Below are positions 13,611-22,387 of a DNA stretch of 34,220 nucleotides, piece after piece; within the stretch, counting starts at the first letter, position 1; each line of letters opens with the position of its first letter. The stretch lies in NCBI GenBank assembly GCA_028707055.1, contig JAQTVA010000003.1:1-34220 (forward strand). Reading direction: 5' to 3'. Both the position numbers and the translations under genes were made by a program. The notes below the pieces were generated by a model. The model was not told the origin of the DNA. It searched no databases and saw nothing but the letters and a program-made list of their open reading frames with translations. This DNA comes from Candidatus Bipolaricaulis sp. (lineage in GTDB: Bacteria > Bipolaricaulota > Bipolaricaulia > UBA7950 > UBA9294).

Positions 13611-14306
13611 CTAGCCGCCGATGCGCGTCCCGACGCGCTGGCCCTCCGCGAGGGCGCGGAGCGCGCCCGGCCGATCGAAGTCGAACACCTCGATCGGAAG
13701 GCGATGCTCGCGGCAGATCTCCACGGCCACCTGATCCATCACGCCGTACCGCGCCGCTAGGTACTCGTCGAACGTGATCTCGGAGAGCCGTTGTGCGGTG
13801 GGATGGCTTGCGGGATCGCGATCGAATACGCCGGAGACGTTGGACGCCTTCGCCAGGAGGTCGGCGCCGACCGACACGGCTCGCAAGGCGGCGGCGGTGT
13901 CCGTCGTGACGAGCGGGCTGCCGGTTCCGCCCGCGAAGACAACAATCGCTCCCCCGGCGAGCGCCCGCTGGGCATCTCGGGGAGAGATGGGATCGGTCAG
14001 CTCCGTGCCGATCGCCGACTGGATGAAGACGTCCCTCCCGGCGCGCTCGAGGTACGTCCGAAGCGCCAGGGCGTTTAGGATGGTCGCCAGCATCCCGAGG
14101 GTGTCCGCTTCGACGCGGTCGAAGCCATCGGTTCGGGCTCCGCGGAGGATGTTCCCTCCACCGACGACGATCGCGATCTCGGTGGAAGAGAGAGGCGCGA
14201 TCTCCCCCGCGATTCGCGTCAGCGAATCCGAAGAGAACGCGCCTTCCGGCCCTTTGAGTGCCTCGCCGCTCAGCTTGAGCAGGATCCGCGAGGGCGCCGG
14301 CTTCAT
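13611..14306 (-). CDS. pyrH: UMP kinase
   Basis: This 231-residue amino acid kinase-fold enzyme converts UMP to UDP. Motifs are ILLKLSGEAL at the N-terminus, IVVGGGNILRG, and GGTGSPLVTTDTAAALRA, the bacterial UMP kinase signature. The ATG at 14306 overlaps the tsf stop (ATGA), giving the conserved rpsB-tsf-pyrH operon. The usual next gene, frr (ribosome recycling factor), is absent. The operon instead ends in a CTCTGCG hairpin and the accessory region. Confidence 0.95.
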   Translation of the reverse strand: MKPAPSRILLKLSGEALKGPEGAFSSDSLTRIAGEIAPLSSTEIAIVVGGGNILRGARTDGFDRVEADTLGMLATILNALALRTYLERAGRDVFIQSAIGTELTDPISPRDAQRALAGGAIVVFAGGTGSPLVTTDTAAALRAVSVGADLLAKASNVSGVFDRDPASHPTAQRLSEITFDEYLAARYGVMDQVAVEICREHRLPIEVFDFDRPGALRALAEGQRVGTRIGG

Positions 14307-14905
14307 GCTCCGCCGGCCCCCACCTCGTAGCGGGCGAACCGCTTGATGAGGATGTTCTCCCCGGTCTTGGTTCGCAGGTCCGCCAACAGGTCTTCGACTC
14401 GGACCGTCGGGTCCTTGGCGAACGCCTGTTTGAGGAGGCACGTGTCCTCGTAGAACCGATTCAGCCGTCCCTCGACCGCCTTGTCGATGATGTGCGCCGG
14501 CTTTCCTTCCTTCTCCAGCTGTGCGCGATAGACCTCGCGCTCCTGATCCAGATCGGCGGGCGGGACGTTCTCCGGGGCGATGTACCGTGGGTTCGAGGCG
14601 GCGATGTGCAGCGCGAGATCTTTGGAGAACTGGACAAAGTCGACGCTCTTGGCCGCGAAGTCGGTGTTGCAGGCGATCTCGACGATCGCGCCGATTGTCG
14701 CGCTGTGGTGCACGTAGCACTCGACACGGCCTTCGCTGGCCTCGCGTCCCTGCTGGCCCATGAGTTCAAGGCCTTGCTCGCGCAGAATCTGCCGGGCTCG
14801 GGCAAAGTCGCCGTCGGCACTCTGGAGCGCCCTCTTGCAGTCCATCATCCCGACGCCCGTCTCGACGCGGAGCTTCTTGACGTCTTCGCTGCGAATCGTG
14901 GTCAT
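14303..14905 (-). CDS. tsf: translation elongation factor Ts, short form
   Basis: Nucleotide exchange factor for EF-Tu. At 200 residues it is much shorter than E. coli EF-Ts (about 280) and resembles the compact form of Thermus and similar bacteria. The N-terminal UBA-like segment reads VKKLRVETGVGMMDCKRAL, and the core EF-Tu contact is NTDFAAKS (TDF at 81-83). The start ATG follows AGGAAGG at about 12 nt. It lies 4 nt after rpsB and overlaps pyrH. Confidence 0.95.
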   Translation of the reverse strand: MTTIRSEDVKKLRVETGVGMMDCKRALQSADGDFARARQILREQGLELMGQQGREASEGRVECYVHHSATIGAIVEIACNTDFAAKSVDFVQFSKDLALHIAASNPRYIAPENVPPADLDQEREVYRAQLEKEGKPAHIIDKAVEGRLNRFYEDTCLLKQAFAKDPTVRVEDLLADLRTKTGENILIKRFARYEVGAGGA

Positions 14906-14909
14906 GGTT

Positions 14910-15716
14910 CTATGCGCCTTCCTCCTCGACGTCGACCGCCGCCACGGACGCTGCGGGCTCCTCCACGGGAGCATCGGCCGGCGGGGTGGCGGGATCGGCA
15001 GCCGGCGCCGCGGCACCCTCCGGAGCGTCTTGCCGCCCCTCGCGTCCCTCGAGCACGGCGTCGGCGATCCGCGCCGTGATCAGCTTCGTCGCCTTGATCG
15101 CGTCGTCGTTGCCTGGAATCAGGAAGTCGATCGGATCCGGGTTGCAGTTCGTATCCACGATCGCGATGACGGGGATTCCGAGGATGTTCGCCTCGCGGAC
15201 GGCGTTCAACTCGACGTCGGGGTCGATGATGTAGAGCACGTCGGGCCTACGCTCCATGTGGCGCAGCCCGTCGAGGTTCCGCTGCAGCTTCGACAACTCG
15301 CGGCGCAGCCGGCTGGCCTCCTTGTTCGGCATGTGCTCGACGGTCCCGTCTTCGACCATCGTCTCGAGCTTCTTCATCCACTCGATGGAGAGCTTGATCG
15401 TCGGGAAGTTCGTCAGGGTGCCTCCGAGCCAGCGGCGGTTCACGTAATGGGCGCCGCACCGCAAGGCTTCCTCGGCAATCGTTCCCTGAACCTGCTTCTT
15501 CGTGCCCACGAACAAGACTTCGCCCCCTCCGGCGACGCGGTCGCGCACGAAGTAGTAGGCCTTGCGGAACATGTCCACGGTCTGCTCGAGGTCGATGATG
15601 TGGATTCCCTTTCGCTCGGTGAAGATGTACCGAGCCATCTTAGGATTCCACTTCCGCGTGCGATGTCCGAAATGGACGCCCGTCTCGAGCAGCTCCTTCA
15701 TCGTTAGAACTTCCAC
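14910..15716 (-). CDS. rpsB: 30S ribosomal protein S2
   Basis: A protein of 268 residues starting at a GTG (15716) placed 5-6 nt after GGAGG, giving [18 protein letters not shown] as in other S2 proteins. Conserved stretches [12 protein letters not shown] and [10 protein letters not shown] are present. The last 45 residues are a low-complexity Ala/Pro/Glu-rich acidic tail beyond the conserved fold. It is first in the rpsB-tsf-pyrH operon, with a good promoter at 15756-15784. Confidence 0.96.
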   Translation of the reverse strand: MEVLTMKELLETGVHFGHRTRKWNPKMARYIFTERKGIHIIDLEQTVDMFRKAYYFVRDRVAGGGEVLFVGTKKQVQGTIAEEALRCGAHYVNRRWLGGTLTNFPTIKLSIEWMKKLETMVEDGTVEHMPNKEASRLRRELSKLQRNLDGLRHMERRPDVLYIIDPDVELNAVREANILGIPVIAIVDTNCNPDPIDFLIPGNDDAIKATKLITARIADAVLEGREGRQDAPEGAAAPAADPATPPADAPVEEPAASVAAVDVEEEGA

Positions 15717-15755
15717 ATCACCCTCCAAAGGTTCTGATCTCGTTCGTTTCGCGCG

Positions 15756-15784
15756 AGTATAGCCAACCCTCAATGACGCTTCAA
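15756..15784 (-). promoter_or_regulatory. promoter of rpsB-tsf-pyrH
   Basis: Minus strand TTGAAG (15779-15784), a 17-nt spacer and TATACT (15756-15761). The predicted start is near 15749, about 33 nt before the rpsB GTG. Confidence 0.6.
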
Positions 15785-15834
15785 TCCACGCGTTGCCGGG
15801 AATGGGTCGACCAACGTCCCGCGTCGGTCCGCGG

Positions 15835-15864
15835 TTGGGTCGCGCCGGCGGGACGGTCTATAAT
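15835..15864 (+). promoter_or_regulatory. promoter of dnaB
   Basis: TTGGGT (15835-15840), an 18-nt spacer and a perfect TATAAT (15859-15864). Transcription should begin about 9 nt before the dnaB ATG, leaving no room for a ribosome binding site. Confidence 0.55.
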
Positions 15865-15879
15865 GCCCGTCGTCCCGCG

Positions 15880-17286
15880 ATGAAACAACCTGACGTTTCA
15901 GCGACCTCAAGCGAAGGCGTCCGCGAGCTTCCGAAGAATGTGGAGGCGGAGCAGCAGGTGCTGGGTGCAGCCCTCCTCGACCCGGATGGGAGCGTCCCGA
16001 TTCTGATTGAGCGGCTGACGCCCGAGCACTTCTACCTCCAGCGCCACCGCGTGCTGTTCCGGACGATCCGCGAGCTCTTCTCTCGCGGGGAGCCGGCGGA
16101 CATCATCGCCGTCGCGAACCGTCTCGACGAGCGCGGGGACATGGAGCGCGCCGGCGGCCGCGTGTACCTGAACGAGCTCCTGGACCGCGTCGCGACGACA
16201 GCGTCGCTCGAGTACCACACCGACATCGTGCGTCGGAAGGCGGTCCTCCGCTCCCTGATCGAGTCCGGGGGACAGATCACGGAGCTTGGTTACGATGAGG
16301 TCAGCGATCCAGACGAGATTCTCGACCGCGCCGAGTCGATGATCTTCGAGATCTCGGCAAGCAGTCTCGACCGCTCCTATTTCCTGGTCAACGACTTTCT
16401 GTACGAGCACATCGGCTCGCTCGAAGAGATCCACCGCGATCCGGAGCACCAGACCATCCGCGGCTTCTCGACGGGTTTCAAGGAGCTCGACGACCTCACG
16501 TCCGGGTTGCAGCGGTCGGACCTGATCATCGTGGCCGGCCGTCCCGGGACGGGGAAGACGAGCCTCGCGCTGAGTTTCGTCCGGCAGGCGGCCATCCGCG
16601 ACAAGGCGGCGATCGCCTGCTTCTCGCTCGAGATGACGAAGGAGCAGCTCCTCGAGCGTCTCTTGTGCGGCGAAGCCAAGGTCAGCCTGCATCGACTTCG
16701 CGGGGGGTACGTGCCGGCGCCCAAGTGGCGCGACATCGCGAACGCGGCAAGCAAGTTTCAGAAGTCGACGATCGTCATCGACGACACCCCCGGCGCCTCG
16801 GTCCTCGAGATCCGCGCCAAGGCCCGCCGGATCGCGAGTCAGTACGGGCTCGACATGATCGTCGTCGACTACCTCCAGTTGGTCGACGCCGGAGTTCGGA
16901 CGGACGTTCGCGAGCAGGAGATCGCGTACATCTCGCGTTCGATGAAGAAGCTGGCCCGCGAGCTGAACGTTCCCGTCGTCGCGGTGTCCCAGCTCTCCCG
17001 CGCGGTGGAACGTCGAGAGTCGAAGCGGCCCGTTCTGTCCGACCTCCGCGAGAGCGGTGCCCTGGAGCAGGACGCCGACGTCGTGATGTTCATCTACCGC
17101 GAGGACTACTACGCTCAACCGTCGGAGGCCGCCGAGACGTCGGGCCAAGGTGCCGGAGCGGAGGCGGAGATCCTCGTCGCCAAGCAGCGTCACGGTCCTC
17201 CGGGCACCGTCAAGGTCCACTTCAACAAGGCGTACGCGAGCTTCTATCCCATGACGTGGGACGAGGGCGGTTCCGCGCCGTTCTAG
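15880..17286 (+). CDS. dnaB: replicative DNA helicase DnaB
   Basis: This hexameric replication fork helicase has 468 residues. The N-terminal domain (about 17-120) begins [18 protein letters not shown]. The RecA-like domain has Walker [10 protein letters not shown] (220-228), catalytic Glu251 in FSLEM, Walker [10 protein letters not shown] (about 327-335) and [11 protein letters not shown] with [12 protein letters not shown] downstream. No intein is present. The ATG at 15880 is preferred because upstream in-frame codons precede the -10 and would not be transcribed. It lacks a Shine-Dalgarno sequence. It is divergent from rpsB and followed closely by gcvH. Confidence 0.96.
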   Translation: MKQPDVSATSSEGVRELPKNVEAEQQVLGAALLDPDGSVPILIERLTPEHFYLQRHRVLFRTIRELFSRGEPADIIAVANRLDERGDMERAGGRVYLNELLDRVATTASLEYHTDIVRRKAVLRSLIESGGQITELGYDEVSDPDEILDRAESMIFEISASSLDRSYFLVNDFLYEHIGSLEEIHRDPEHQTIRGFSTGFKELDDLTSGLQRSDLIIVAGRPGTGKTSLALSFVRQAAIRDKAAIACFSLEMTKEQLLERLLCGEAKVSLHRLRGGYVPAPKWRDIANAASKFQKSTIVIDDTPGASVLEIRAKARRIASQYGLDMIVVDYLQLVDAGVRTDVREQEIAYISRSMKKLARELNVPVVAVSQLSRAVERRESKRPVLSDLRESGALEQDADVVMFIYREDYYAQPSEAAETSGQGAGAEAEILVAKQRHGPPGTVKVHFNKAYASFYPMTWDEGGSAPF

Positions 17287-17313
17287 GTGCTGGCCGCTGG
17301 ATGGGGCGCTCCG

Positions 17314-17319
17314 TATAAT
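17314..17319 (+). promoter_or_regulatory. -10 element upstream of gcvH
   Basis: Perfect TATAAT in the dnaB-gcvH gap, with no good -35 at normal spacing. The predicted start is near 17326, giving a leader of about 34 nt with a GGAGGAG ribosome binding site. That is too short for a glycine riboswitch. Confidence 0.45.
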
Positions 17320-17359
17320 CCCGATCGAACGGCGATTCGTGGACGGACGAGGAGGAGAA

Positions 17360-17737
17360 ATGTCGTATCCAACTGGATATCGCTACACGAAGGAGCACGA
17401 GTGGGTCAAGGTCGAAGGGAGTCGCGCCCGAGTCGGAATCACCGACCACGCCCAGGCGGAGCTCGGTGACGTCGTCTTCGTCGAGCTTCCCACCGTCGGC
17501 GCTGACGTTAAACAGGGCGGACTCCTTGGCACCGTCGAGTCTGTGAAGGCGGTGAGCGACATCAACGCGCCGGTGAGCGGGAAGGTCATCGAGGTCAACC
17601 GGGAGCTGGAATCCTCCCCCGAGACGGTGAACCAGGCGCCCCACGACGCGGGGTGGATCGCCGTGATCGAACTCGCGAACCCCTCCGAGACGGCAAGCCT
17701 CCTCGACGCCGCGGCGTACGAAGCGCTCCTCGCCTGA
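17360..17737 (+). CDS. gcvH: glycine cleavage system H protein
   Basis: This 125-residue lipoyl carrier shuttles the aminomethyl group between P, T and L proteins. The N-terminus [14 protein letters not shown] and the lipoylation site ESVKAVSDI (Lys63) are typical. The ATG at 17360 follows GGAGGAG at 17351-17357. It is the first gene of gcvH-gcvPA-gcvPB, with gcvPA 13 nt downstream. gcvT and a lipoamide dehydrogenase gene are not in the window. Confidence 0.97.
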   Translation: MSYPTGYRYTKEHEWVKVEGSRARVGITDHAQAELGDVVFVELPTVGADVKQGGLLGTVESVKAVSDINAPVSGKVIEVNRELESSPETVNQAPHDAGWIAVIELANPSETASLLDAAAYEALLA

Positions 17738-17750
17738 CGGGCGGCGACCC

Positions 17751-19076
17751 ATGCGCTACATCCCGAACGCGGATGCCGACCGGCAGGTCATGTTGCGGGA
17801 GATCGGGCGGCGCTCGATCGATGCGTTGTTCGCGGACGTGCCGCAGGCGGTGATCGACGCGCACCGACCGCTCGGGCTCCCCGCAAAGAGCGAGCTGGAG
17901 GTGTTGGCGACGCTGACGCGGCTCGCGGAGGTGAACACCGCCTCTCGGCGGATCCCCCTGCTCGGCGGGGGCATCTACGATCACTACGTTCCCCGGGTTG
18001 TGCATCACCTGGCGTCACGCTCCGAGTTTGTTACGGCCTACACGCCGTACCAGCCGGAGATCAGCCAGGGGACGCTCACGGTGATGTTCGAGTTCCAGAC
18101 GATGGTCTGCGAGCTTCTGGGGATGGAGATCGCGAATGCGTCCATGTATGACGGAGCGACCGCCCTGGCCGAAGCGGCCCTCATGGCCGAGCGAATCCGG
18201 AAACGCGGAAAGGTCGCGGTCGCCGCGAACCTGTTCTCGCACCAGCGACGGGTGCTGCAGACGTACGCCTGGGCGGCGGGCATCGAGCTCGTCGACGTCC
18301 CGTTCGTCCCGTCAGGGCGCTCCGATCTCTCCCGCCTTCCCGAAGGGATTTCGGCCCTCGTTCTGCAGTCCCCGAATGCTTTCGGGGTGCTCGAGGACCT
18401 GGACGGACTGAAGAGCCGGCTCGGAGAGGCTCTCCTCATCGTGTCCACGTATCCGCTCGCCATGGGTGCGCTCCAGCCGCCGGGGGCATTCGGCGCCGAC
18501 ATCGTGGTCGGCGAAGGGCAATGCCTGGGCCTTGCGATGGGGTATGGAGGCCCGCTGCTCGGCCTCTTCGCGACGCGGAAGGAGCACCTCCGTCAGCTTC
18601 CGGGCCGGGTGGCCGGCCGAACGGTGGATGTCGACGGCCGCGTCGGATACACGATGACGGCCCAGACGCGCGAACAGCACATCCGCCGAGAGAAAGCGAC
18701 GTCGAACATCTGCACCAACTCGGCGCACTGCGCGTTGACGGCGACCGTGTACCTCGCGAGCCTCGGGGCGGTCGGCCTTCGAGACGTCGCGCTTCTGAAC
18801 CTGGAGAAGGCTCATTACCTCGCCACGCGGATCGCGAAGCTCAAGGGCTACTCCCTCGTCTTCGACGCTCCGTTCTTCAACGAGTTCGTCGTGCGCCCGT
18901 CCGACGGCGACGCCGACGCCATGCATCAGCGGCTCGAGGCCGAGGGATTCCTGGTGGAGTCTCCGGGCGCGATGGCCGAGCTCGGAGTTCCAAACGCGCT
19001 TCGGATCGCGGTCACGGAGCGGCGGACCCGCGAGGAGCTCGATCGCATCGTCAAGATCCTTGGGGGTAAGCGATGA
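17751..19076 (+). CDS. gcvPA: glycine dehydrogenase (decarboxylating) subunit 1
   Basis: This is the N-terminal half (441 residues) of the two-subunit glycine decarboxylase. It has the expected start MRYIPNADADRQVMLREIG, and RIPLLGGGIYDHYVPRVVHH, TAYTPYQPEISQGTLTVMFE and YDGATALAEAAL. It forms a heterotetramer with GcvPB and does not carry the PLP lysine. The ribosome binding site is weak, consistent with coupling to gcvH 13 nt upstream. The stop overlaps the gcvPB ATG (ATGA). Length is normal. Confidence 0.96.
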   Translation: MRYIPNADADRQVMLREIGRRSIDALFADVPQAVIDAHRPLGLPAKSELEVLATLTRLAEVNTASRRIPLLGGGIYDHYVPRVVHHLASRSEFVTAYTPYQPEISQGTLTVMFEFQTMVCELLGMEIANASMYDGATALAEAALMAERIRKRGKVAVAANLFSHQRRVLQTYAWAAGIELVDVPFVPSGRSDLSRLPEGISALVLQSPNAFGVLEDLDGLKSRLGEALLIVSTYPLAMGALQPPGAFGADIVVGEGQCLGLAMGYGGPLLGLFATRKEHLRQLPGRVAGRTVDVDGRVGYTMTAQTREQHIRREKATSNICTNSAHCALTATVYLASLGAVGLRDVALLNLEKAHYLATRIAKLKGYSLVFDAPFFNEFVVRPSDGDADAMHQRLEAEGFLVESPGAMAELGVPNALRIAVTERRTREELDRIVKILGGKR

Positions 19077-20536
19077 GAACGATTTTCGAACAAGGCCCCA
19101 GCGGGGCCGCCGAGGGCATCTTCCCGGCGTGCGATGTTCCGGCCCAAGGAGCGGCCGCCTGGCTCGGCCGAGACCTCGCCCGGTCGGAGGCTCCGCGCAT
19201 CCCAAACGTGAGCGAAACGACGGTGGCTCGGCACTACACGCGCCTCTCGAAGCTCAACTACGGCGTGGATGACGGCATCTACCCCCTCGGCAGCTGCACG
19301 ATGAAGTACAACCCGAAGCTGAACGAGGACGTGGCCGCCCTCCCGGGGTTCGCCGACGCGCACCCCGGCGCGGAGGAGGTTCACGTGCAGGGCTGCCTTG
19401 AGTTCCTCTACGAACTCACGCGCCTCCTGGAAGGGATCGCCGGGCTCCCGGGGGTCACGCTTCAGCCTGTCGCCGGCGCACACGGCGAACTCACGGGGAT
19501 GTTCCTGTTTCGCAAGCACTTCGAGCTTCGCGGCGATACGGGGCGGCAGCGCATCCTGCTCCCGGACTCCGCGCACGGAACGAACCCCGCATCGGCGGCG
19601 GTGGCCGGGTTCTCCGTCACGCAGATCCCATCGAACGCTTGTGGCACGGTAGACCTCGAGGCCCTCCGAGCCGAACTCGATGACACCGTGGCGGGGATCA
19701 TGCTCACCGTCCCGAATACGCTCGGGATCTTCGAGACAGACATCCTCGAGATCACGCGAGCGGTTCACGATGCCGGGGGGCTGTGCTATTTCGACGGCGC
19801 AAACCTGAATTCCTTCCTCGGCAGGGCGCGTCCCGGCGACATGGGCGCTGATGCCTTTCACTTCAACCTTCACAAGACCCTATCGACGCCGCACGGCGGA
19901 GGGGGACCGGGAGCCGGCGCCGTGGCGGTCTCAGAACGTCTCGTCGACCTGCTTCCGGTCCCACGCGTTGTGAAGCGCGGGGATCGCTACGCCCTCGACT
20001 GGGATCGTCCGAAGTCGATCGGAAGTGTCCACTCTTTCTACGGAAACGTCCTTGTCGCCCTCAAGGCGTACGCGTACATTCTGCAGCTCGGCGACGAGGG
20101 GTTGCGCGCGGTCAGCGACAACGCCGTCTTGAACGCGAACTACCTTCAGGAGAGGCTCAAGCGGACGTACGCCTTGCCGTACGACCGTCTGTGCAAACAC
20201 GAATTCGTACTGACGTCCGAGGGGCTCGCGGACGGCGTCACAACCCTCGATGTCGCCAAGCGGTTGATCGACTACGGCGTCCACCCGCCGACCGTCTACT
20301 TCCCGCTCATCGTCCATGAGGCGCTGATGATCGAGCCGACGGAGACGGAGTCGAAGGAAGAGCTCGATCGCTTCGCGGAGATCCTGGAGCGGATCGCCGC
20401 CGAGGCTCGCGAGCACCCCGATCGGCTCCACGAAGCCCCGACGCGGGCGCCGGTGCGACGACTCGATCAGACGGCGGCGGCGCGGAATCCCGTGTTCACG
20501 TTCCCCTTCGAGGAGAACGCCGCCTCCGCCCCCTAG
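19073..20536 (+). CDS. gcvPB: glycine dehydrogenase (decarboxylating) subunit 2
   Basis: This is the PLP-binding half (487 residues) of split glycine decarboxylase, which releases CO2 from glycine and loads aminomethyl onto GcvH. The PLP lysine is in FHFNLHKTLSTPHGGGGPG. Other conserved regions are YPLGSCTMKYNPKLNED and DSAHGTNPASAA. With GcvH and GcvT it can feed one-carbon units to folate or run toward glycine synthesis. The stop codon shares CTAG with the glmM stop on the opposite strand. Confidence 0.96.
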   Translation: MRTIFEQGPSGAAEGIFPACDVPAQGAAAWLGRDLARSEAPRIPNVSETTVARHYTRLSKLNYGVDDGIYPLGSCTMKYNPKLNEDVAALPGFADAHPGAEEVHVQGCLEFLYELTRLLEGIAGLPGVTLQPVAGAHGELTGMFLFRKHFELRGDTGRQRILLPDSAHGTNPASAAVAGFSVTQIPSNACGTVDLEALRAELDDTVAGIMLTVPNTLGIFETDILEITRAVHDAGGLCYFDGANLNSFLGRARPGDMGADAFHFNLHKTLSTPHGGGGPGAGAVAVSERLVDLLPVPRVVKRGDRYALDWDRPKSIGSVHSFYGNVLVALKAYAYILQLGDEGLRAVSDNAVLNANYLQERLKRTYALPYDRLCKHEFVLTSEGLADGVTTLDVAKRLIDYGVHPPTVYFPLIVHEALMIEPTETESKEELDRFAEILERIAAEAREHPDRLHEAPTRAPVRRLDQTAAARNPVFTFPFEENAASAP

Positions 20537-21876
20537 CGGCGCTCTCGAGCCAGGCCGATTTCCGACTGGAGTCCGGTGGCGAGTTCCTCGCACGTGCGGT
20601 CGCACAGGGCCCGATCCTCCGCCTCGACGAGGACCCGCAGAAGCGGCTGTGTTCCCGACGGGCGCACGACGACGCGCCCGCGCCCTCCGAGAGCGGACTC
20701 CGCTCGAGCGATGCGGTCGCGGACCGCGGGGCGTGCGAGGTCCTCCGGGTGGGAGCAAGGAAGGTTCCGCGAAGCCTGCGGATAGAGGGGGATCCGGCGC
20801 GCCAGCGACTCGAGATCGGTTTTCGCCTCGTGGGCGATCTCGAGAAGCTTGACCGCCGTAAGAATGCCGTCTCCGGTCGGCGCATGGTCGGCGAAGATGA
20901 TGTGGCCGGAGGGCTCTCCGCCGATCTTCGCGCCGCGCGCGATCATGGCCTGCGCGACGTTTCGGTCACCCACCGGCGTGCGAACCAGTTCCACTCCGCG
21001 CTCGGAGAGCACCCGTTCAAGGGCGTAGTTGGAGAGGACCGTCGTCACGACGACGCGAGGGGAGAGAAGGCCGCGTTCGAGCCAGTGCTCCGCGACGATT
21101 CCGATGACCTGGTCGCCGTCGATCGTGCGACCGCCCGCGGAGACGAGGAGGACGCGGTCTCCGTCACCGTCGAACGCCAAGCCGAGGTCGGCTCGGTGCT
21201 CCGCGACCGCGGCGCGCACGGTCTCGAGGTGGGTCGAGCCGCACCCCACGTTGATTCGATCGCCGTCGGGCGTCGTGTTCAGCTCGACGACCTGAGCGCC
21301 CAAATGACGCAGGACGGTGGGAGCGATCGGTCCTGTGGCTCCGTAGGCGCAGTCCATGACGATGGAGAGCCCGGAGAGGTCGATGTCCTCGCTCTCGATG
21401 GCGCCGGTGAGAAAGGCGGCGTACCGGGTCGCCGCCGCCTTGAGGCGGCGAATCCCCGCCGCCCGCCGGCTCGGGGCGGGTGACGTGCGCAGGACCGCCT
21501 CGATCTCCTCTTCCCGCTTCGCCGTGAGCTTGCACCCCGACCGGTCGAAGAACTTGATTCCGTTGTCTTCCGGCGGATTGTGCGATGCGGAGATCACCGC
21601 TCCGAGGCGGGCCCGCTCGTCCTTGATGAGGAACGAGATCGCCGGCGTCGGGATGATCCCGGCAAGTCCCACCTCGACGCCTGCGGAGGCGAATCCCGCC
21701 GCCAGGGCGGCCTCGAGCATCGGGCCGCTGGTCCGGGAGTCCCGTCCGATGATGACGCGCCCCCCGCTCGGCACCAGGCACGCCGCTGCCGCACGCGCGA
21801 GGGAGACCGCAAGCTCCGGGGTGAGGAGGCGGTTGGCCTCGCCCCGTACGCCATCGGTGCCGAACAGACCGGCCAT
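20533..21876 (-). CDS. glmM: phosphoglucosamine mutase
   Basis: This 447-residue enzyme converts glucosamine-6-P to glucosamine-1-P for peptidoglycan and outer envelope precursors. It begins MAGLFGTDGVRG. The phosphoserine loop is ISASHNPPEDNGIKFF (catalytic Ser98), the metal loop is DGDGDR, the sugar loop is GEPSGHIIF and the phosphate site is RPSGTQPLLRV. These match GlmM better than phosphomannomutase. The ATG at 21876 shares its A with the TAA stop of the preceding exported protein gene (TAATG). It converges on gcvPB with overlapping stops. Confidence 0.94.
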   Translation of the reverse strand: MAGLFGTDGVRGEANRLLTPELAVSLARAAAACLVPSGGRVIIGRDSRTSGPMLEAALAAGFASAGVEVGLAGIIPTPAISFLIKDERARLGAVISASHNPPEDNGIKFFDRSGCKLTAKREEEIEAVLRTSPAPSRRAAGIRRLKAAATRYAAFLTGAIESEDIDLSGLSIVMDCAYGATGPIAPTVLRHLGAQVVELNTTPDGDRINVGCGSTHLETVRAAVAEHRADLGLAFDGDGDRVLLVSAGGRTIDGDQVIGIVAEHWLERGLLSPRVVVTTVLSNYALERVLSERGVELVRTPVGDRNVAQAMIARGAKIGGEPSGHIIFADHAPTGDGILTAVKLLEIAHEAKTDLESLARRIPLYPQASRNLPCSHPEDLARPAVRDRIARAESALGGRGRVVVRPSGTQPLLRVLVEAEDRALCDRTCEELATGLQSEIGLARERR

Positions 21877-22346
21877 TACGGCGCCCACCGGCCGGCGAGC
21901 GTCAAGAGCGGGGTGGGGAAGGAAAGGGGGTACAGGAACTCCCCGGCGATCGAAACCATGGTGGAACCAAGGATTTGCGCGTCGTACGCCAACCCGGCCC
22001 CGACGAACGGGATGGGGTACGGCTGCGCGGCGTCGAAGTACGAGATCCCCGCTGTGAAGCGAAAGAAGGCCTCCGCGCCGCCGGGATCGTCGCTCAGGGG
22101 GATGTCTCCGGAGAGGCTGATGACGGTCCCTCCGCCTGAGGACAGAAAGAAGGTCGCCGAAGCCACGCCGAACGAGACGTCCGCGGCGGCTTCCACGCCG
22201 ATCATGAACGGGACGTTGCCCAGGGGAACGATGACTCGCAGCCCGACGGAGCGAAAGGACGACGCGTGGACGGGGAGAGCCGGTGCGATCGCGAGGATCG
22301 CCGCCGCGACGAAGACGCTGAACGACTTCCCACCCCGTGCACTCAT
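21876..22346 (-). CDS. small exported protein of unknown function, beta-rich
   Basis: A protein of 156 residues with a clear signal peptide (about residues 1-28, ending ALPVHA). The mature part alternates Gly, Ser and hydrophobic residues in short amphipathic strands (VGLRVIVPLGNVPFMIGVEA, FGVASATFFLSSGG) and ends LLTLAGRWAP. This is like a small outer-surface or barrel-type protein, but no family is recognised. The ATG has no Shine-Dalgarno sequence. It is sandwiched between the CARDB/CsgG gene (41 nt upstream) and glmM (TAATG overlap), so all three are likely one transcript. Confidence 0.6.
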   Translation of the reverse strand: MSARGGKSFSVFVAAAILAIAPALPVHASSFRSVGLRVIVPLGNVPFMIGVEAAADVSFGVASATFFLSSGGGTVISLSGDIPLSDDPGGAEAFFRFTAGISYFDAAQPYPIPFVGAGLAYDAQILGSTMVSIAGEFLYPLSFPTPLLTLAGRWAP

Positions 22347-22387
22347 GAGCAGAGGGAGTCTACCCAAAACCGTCGGCTTGGGGCGAG

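Noticed and set aside
17287-17359. Glycine riboswitch upstream of gcvH
   Set aside because: The predicted leader after the TATAAT is only about 34 nt and the whole gap is 73 nt, too short for even one glycine aptamer, and no aptamer-like pairing was seen.
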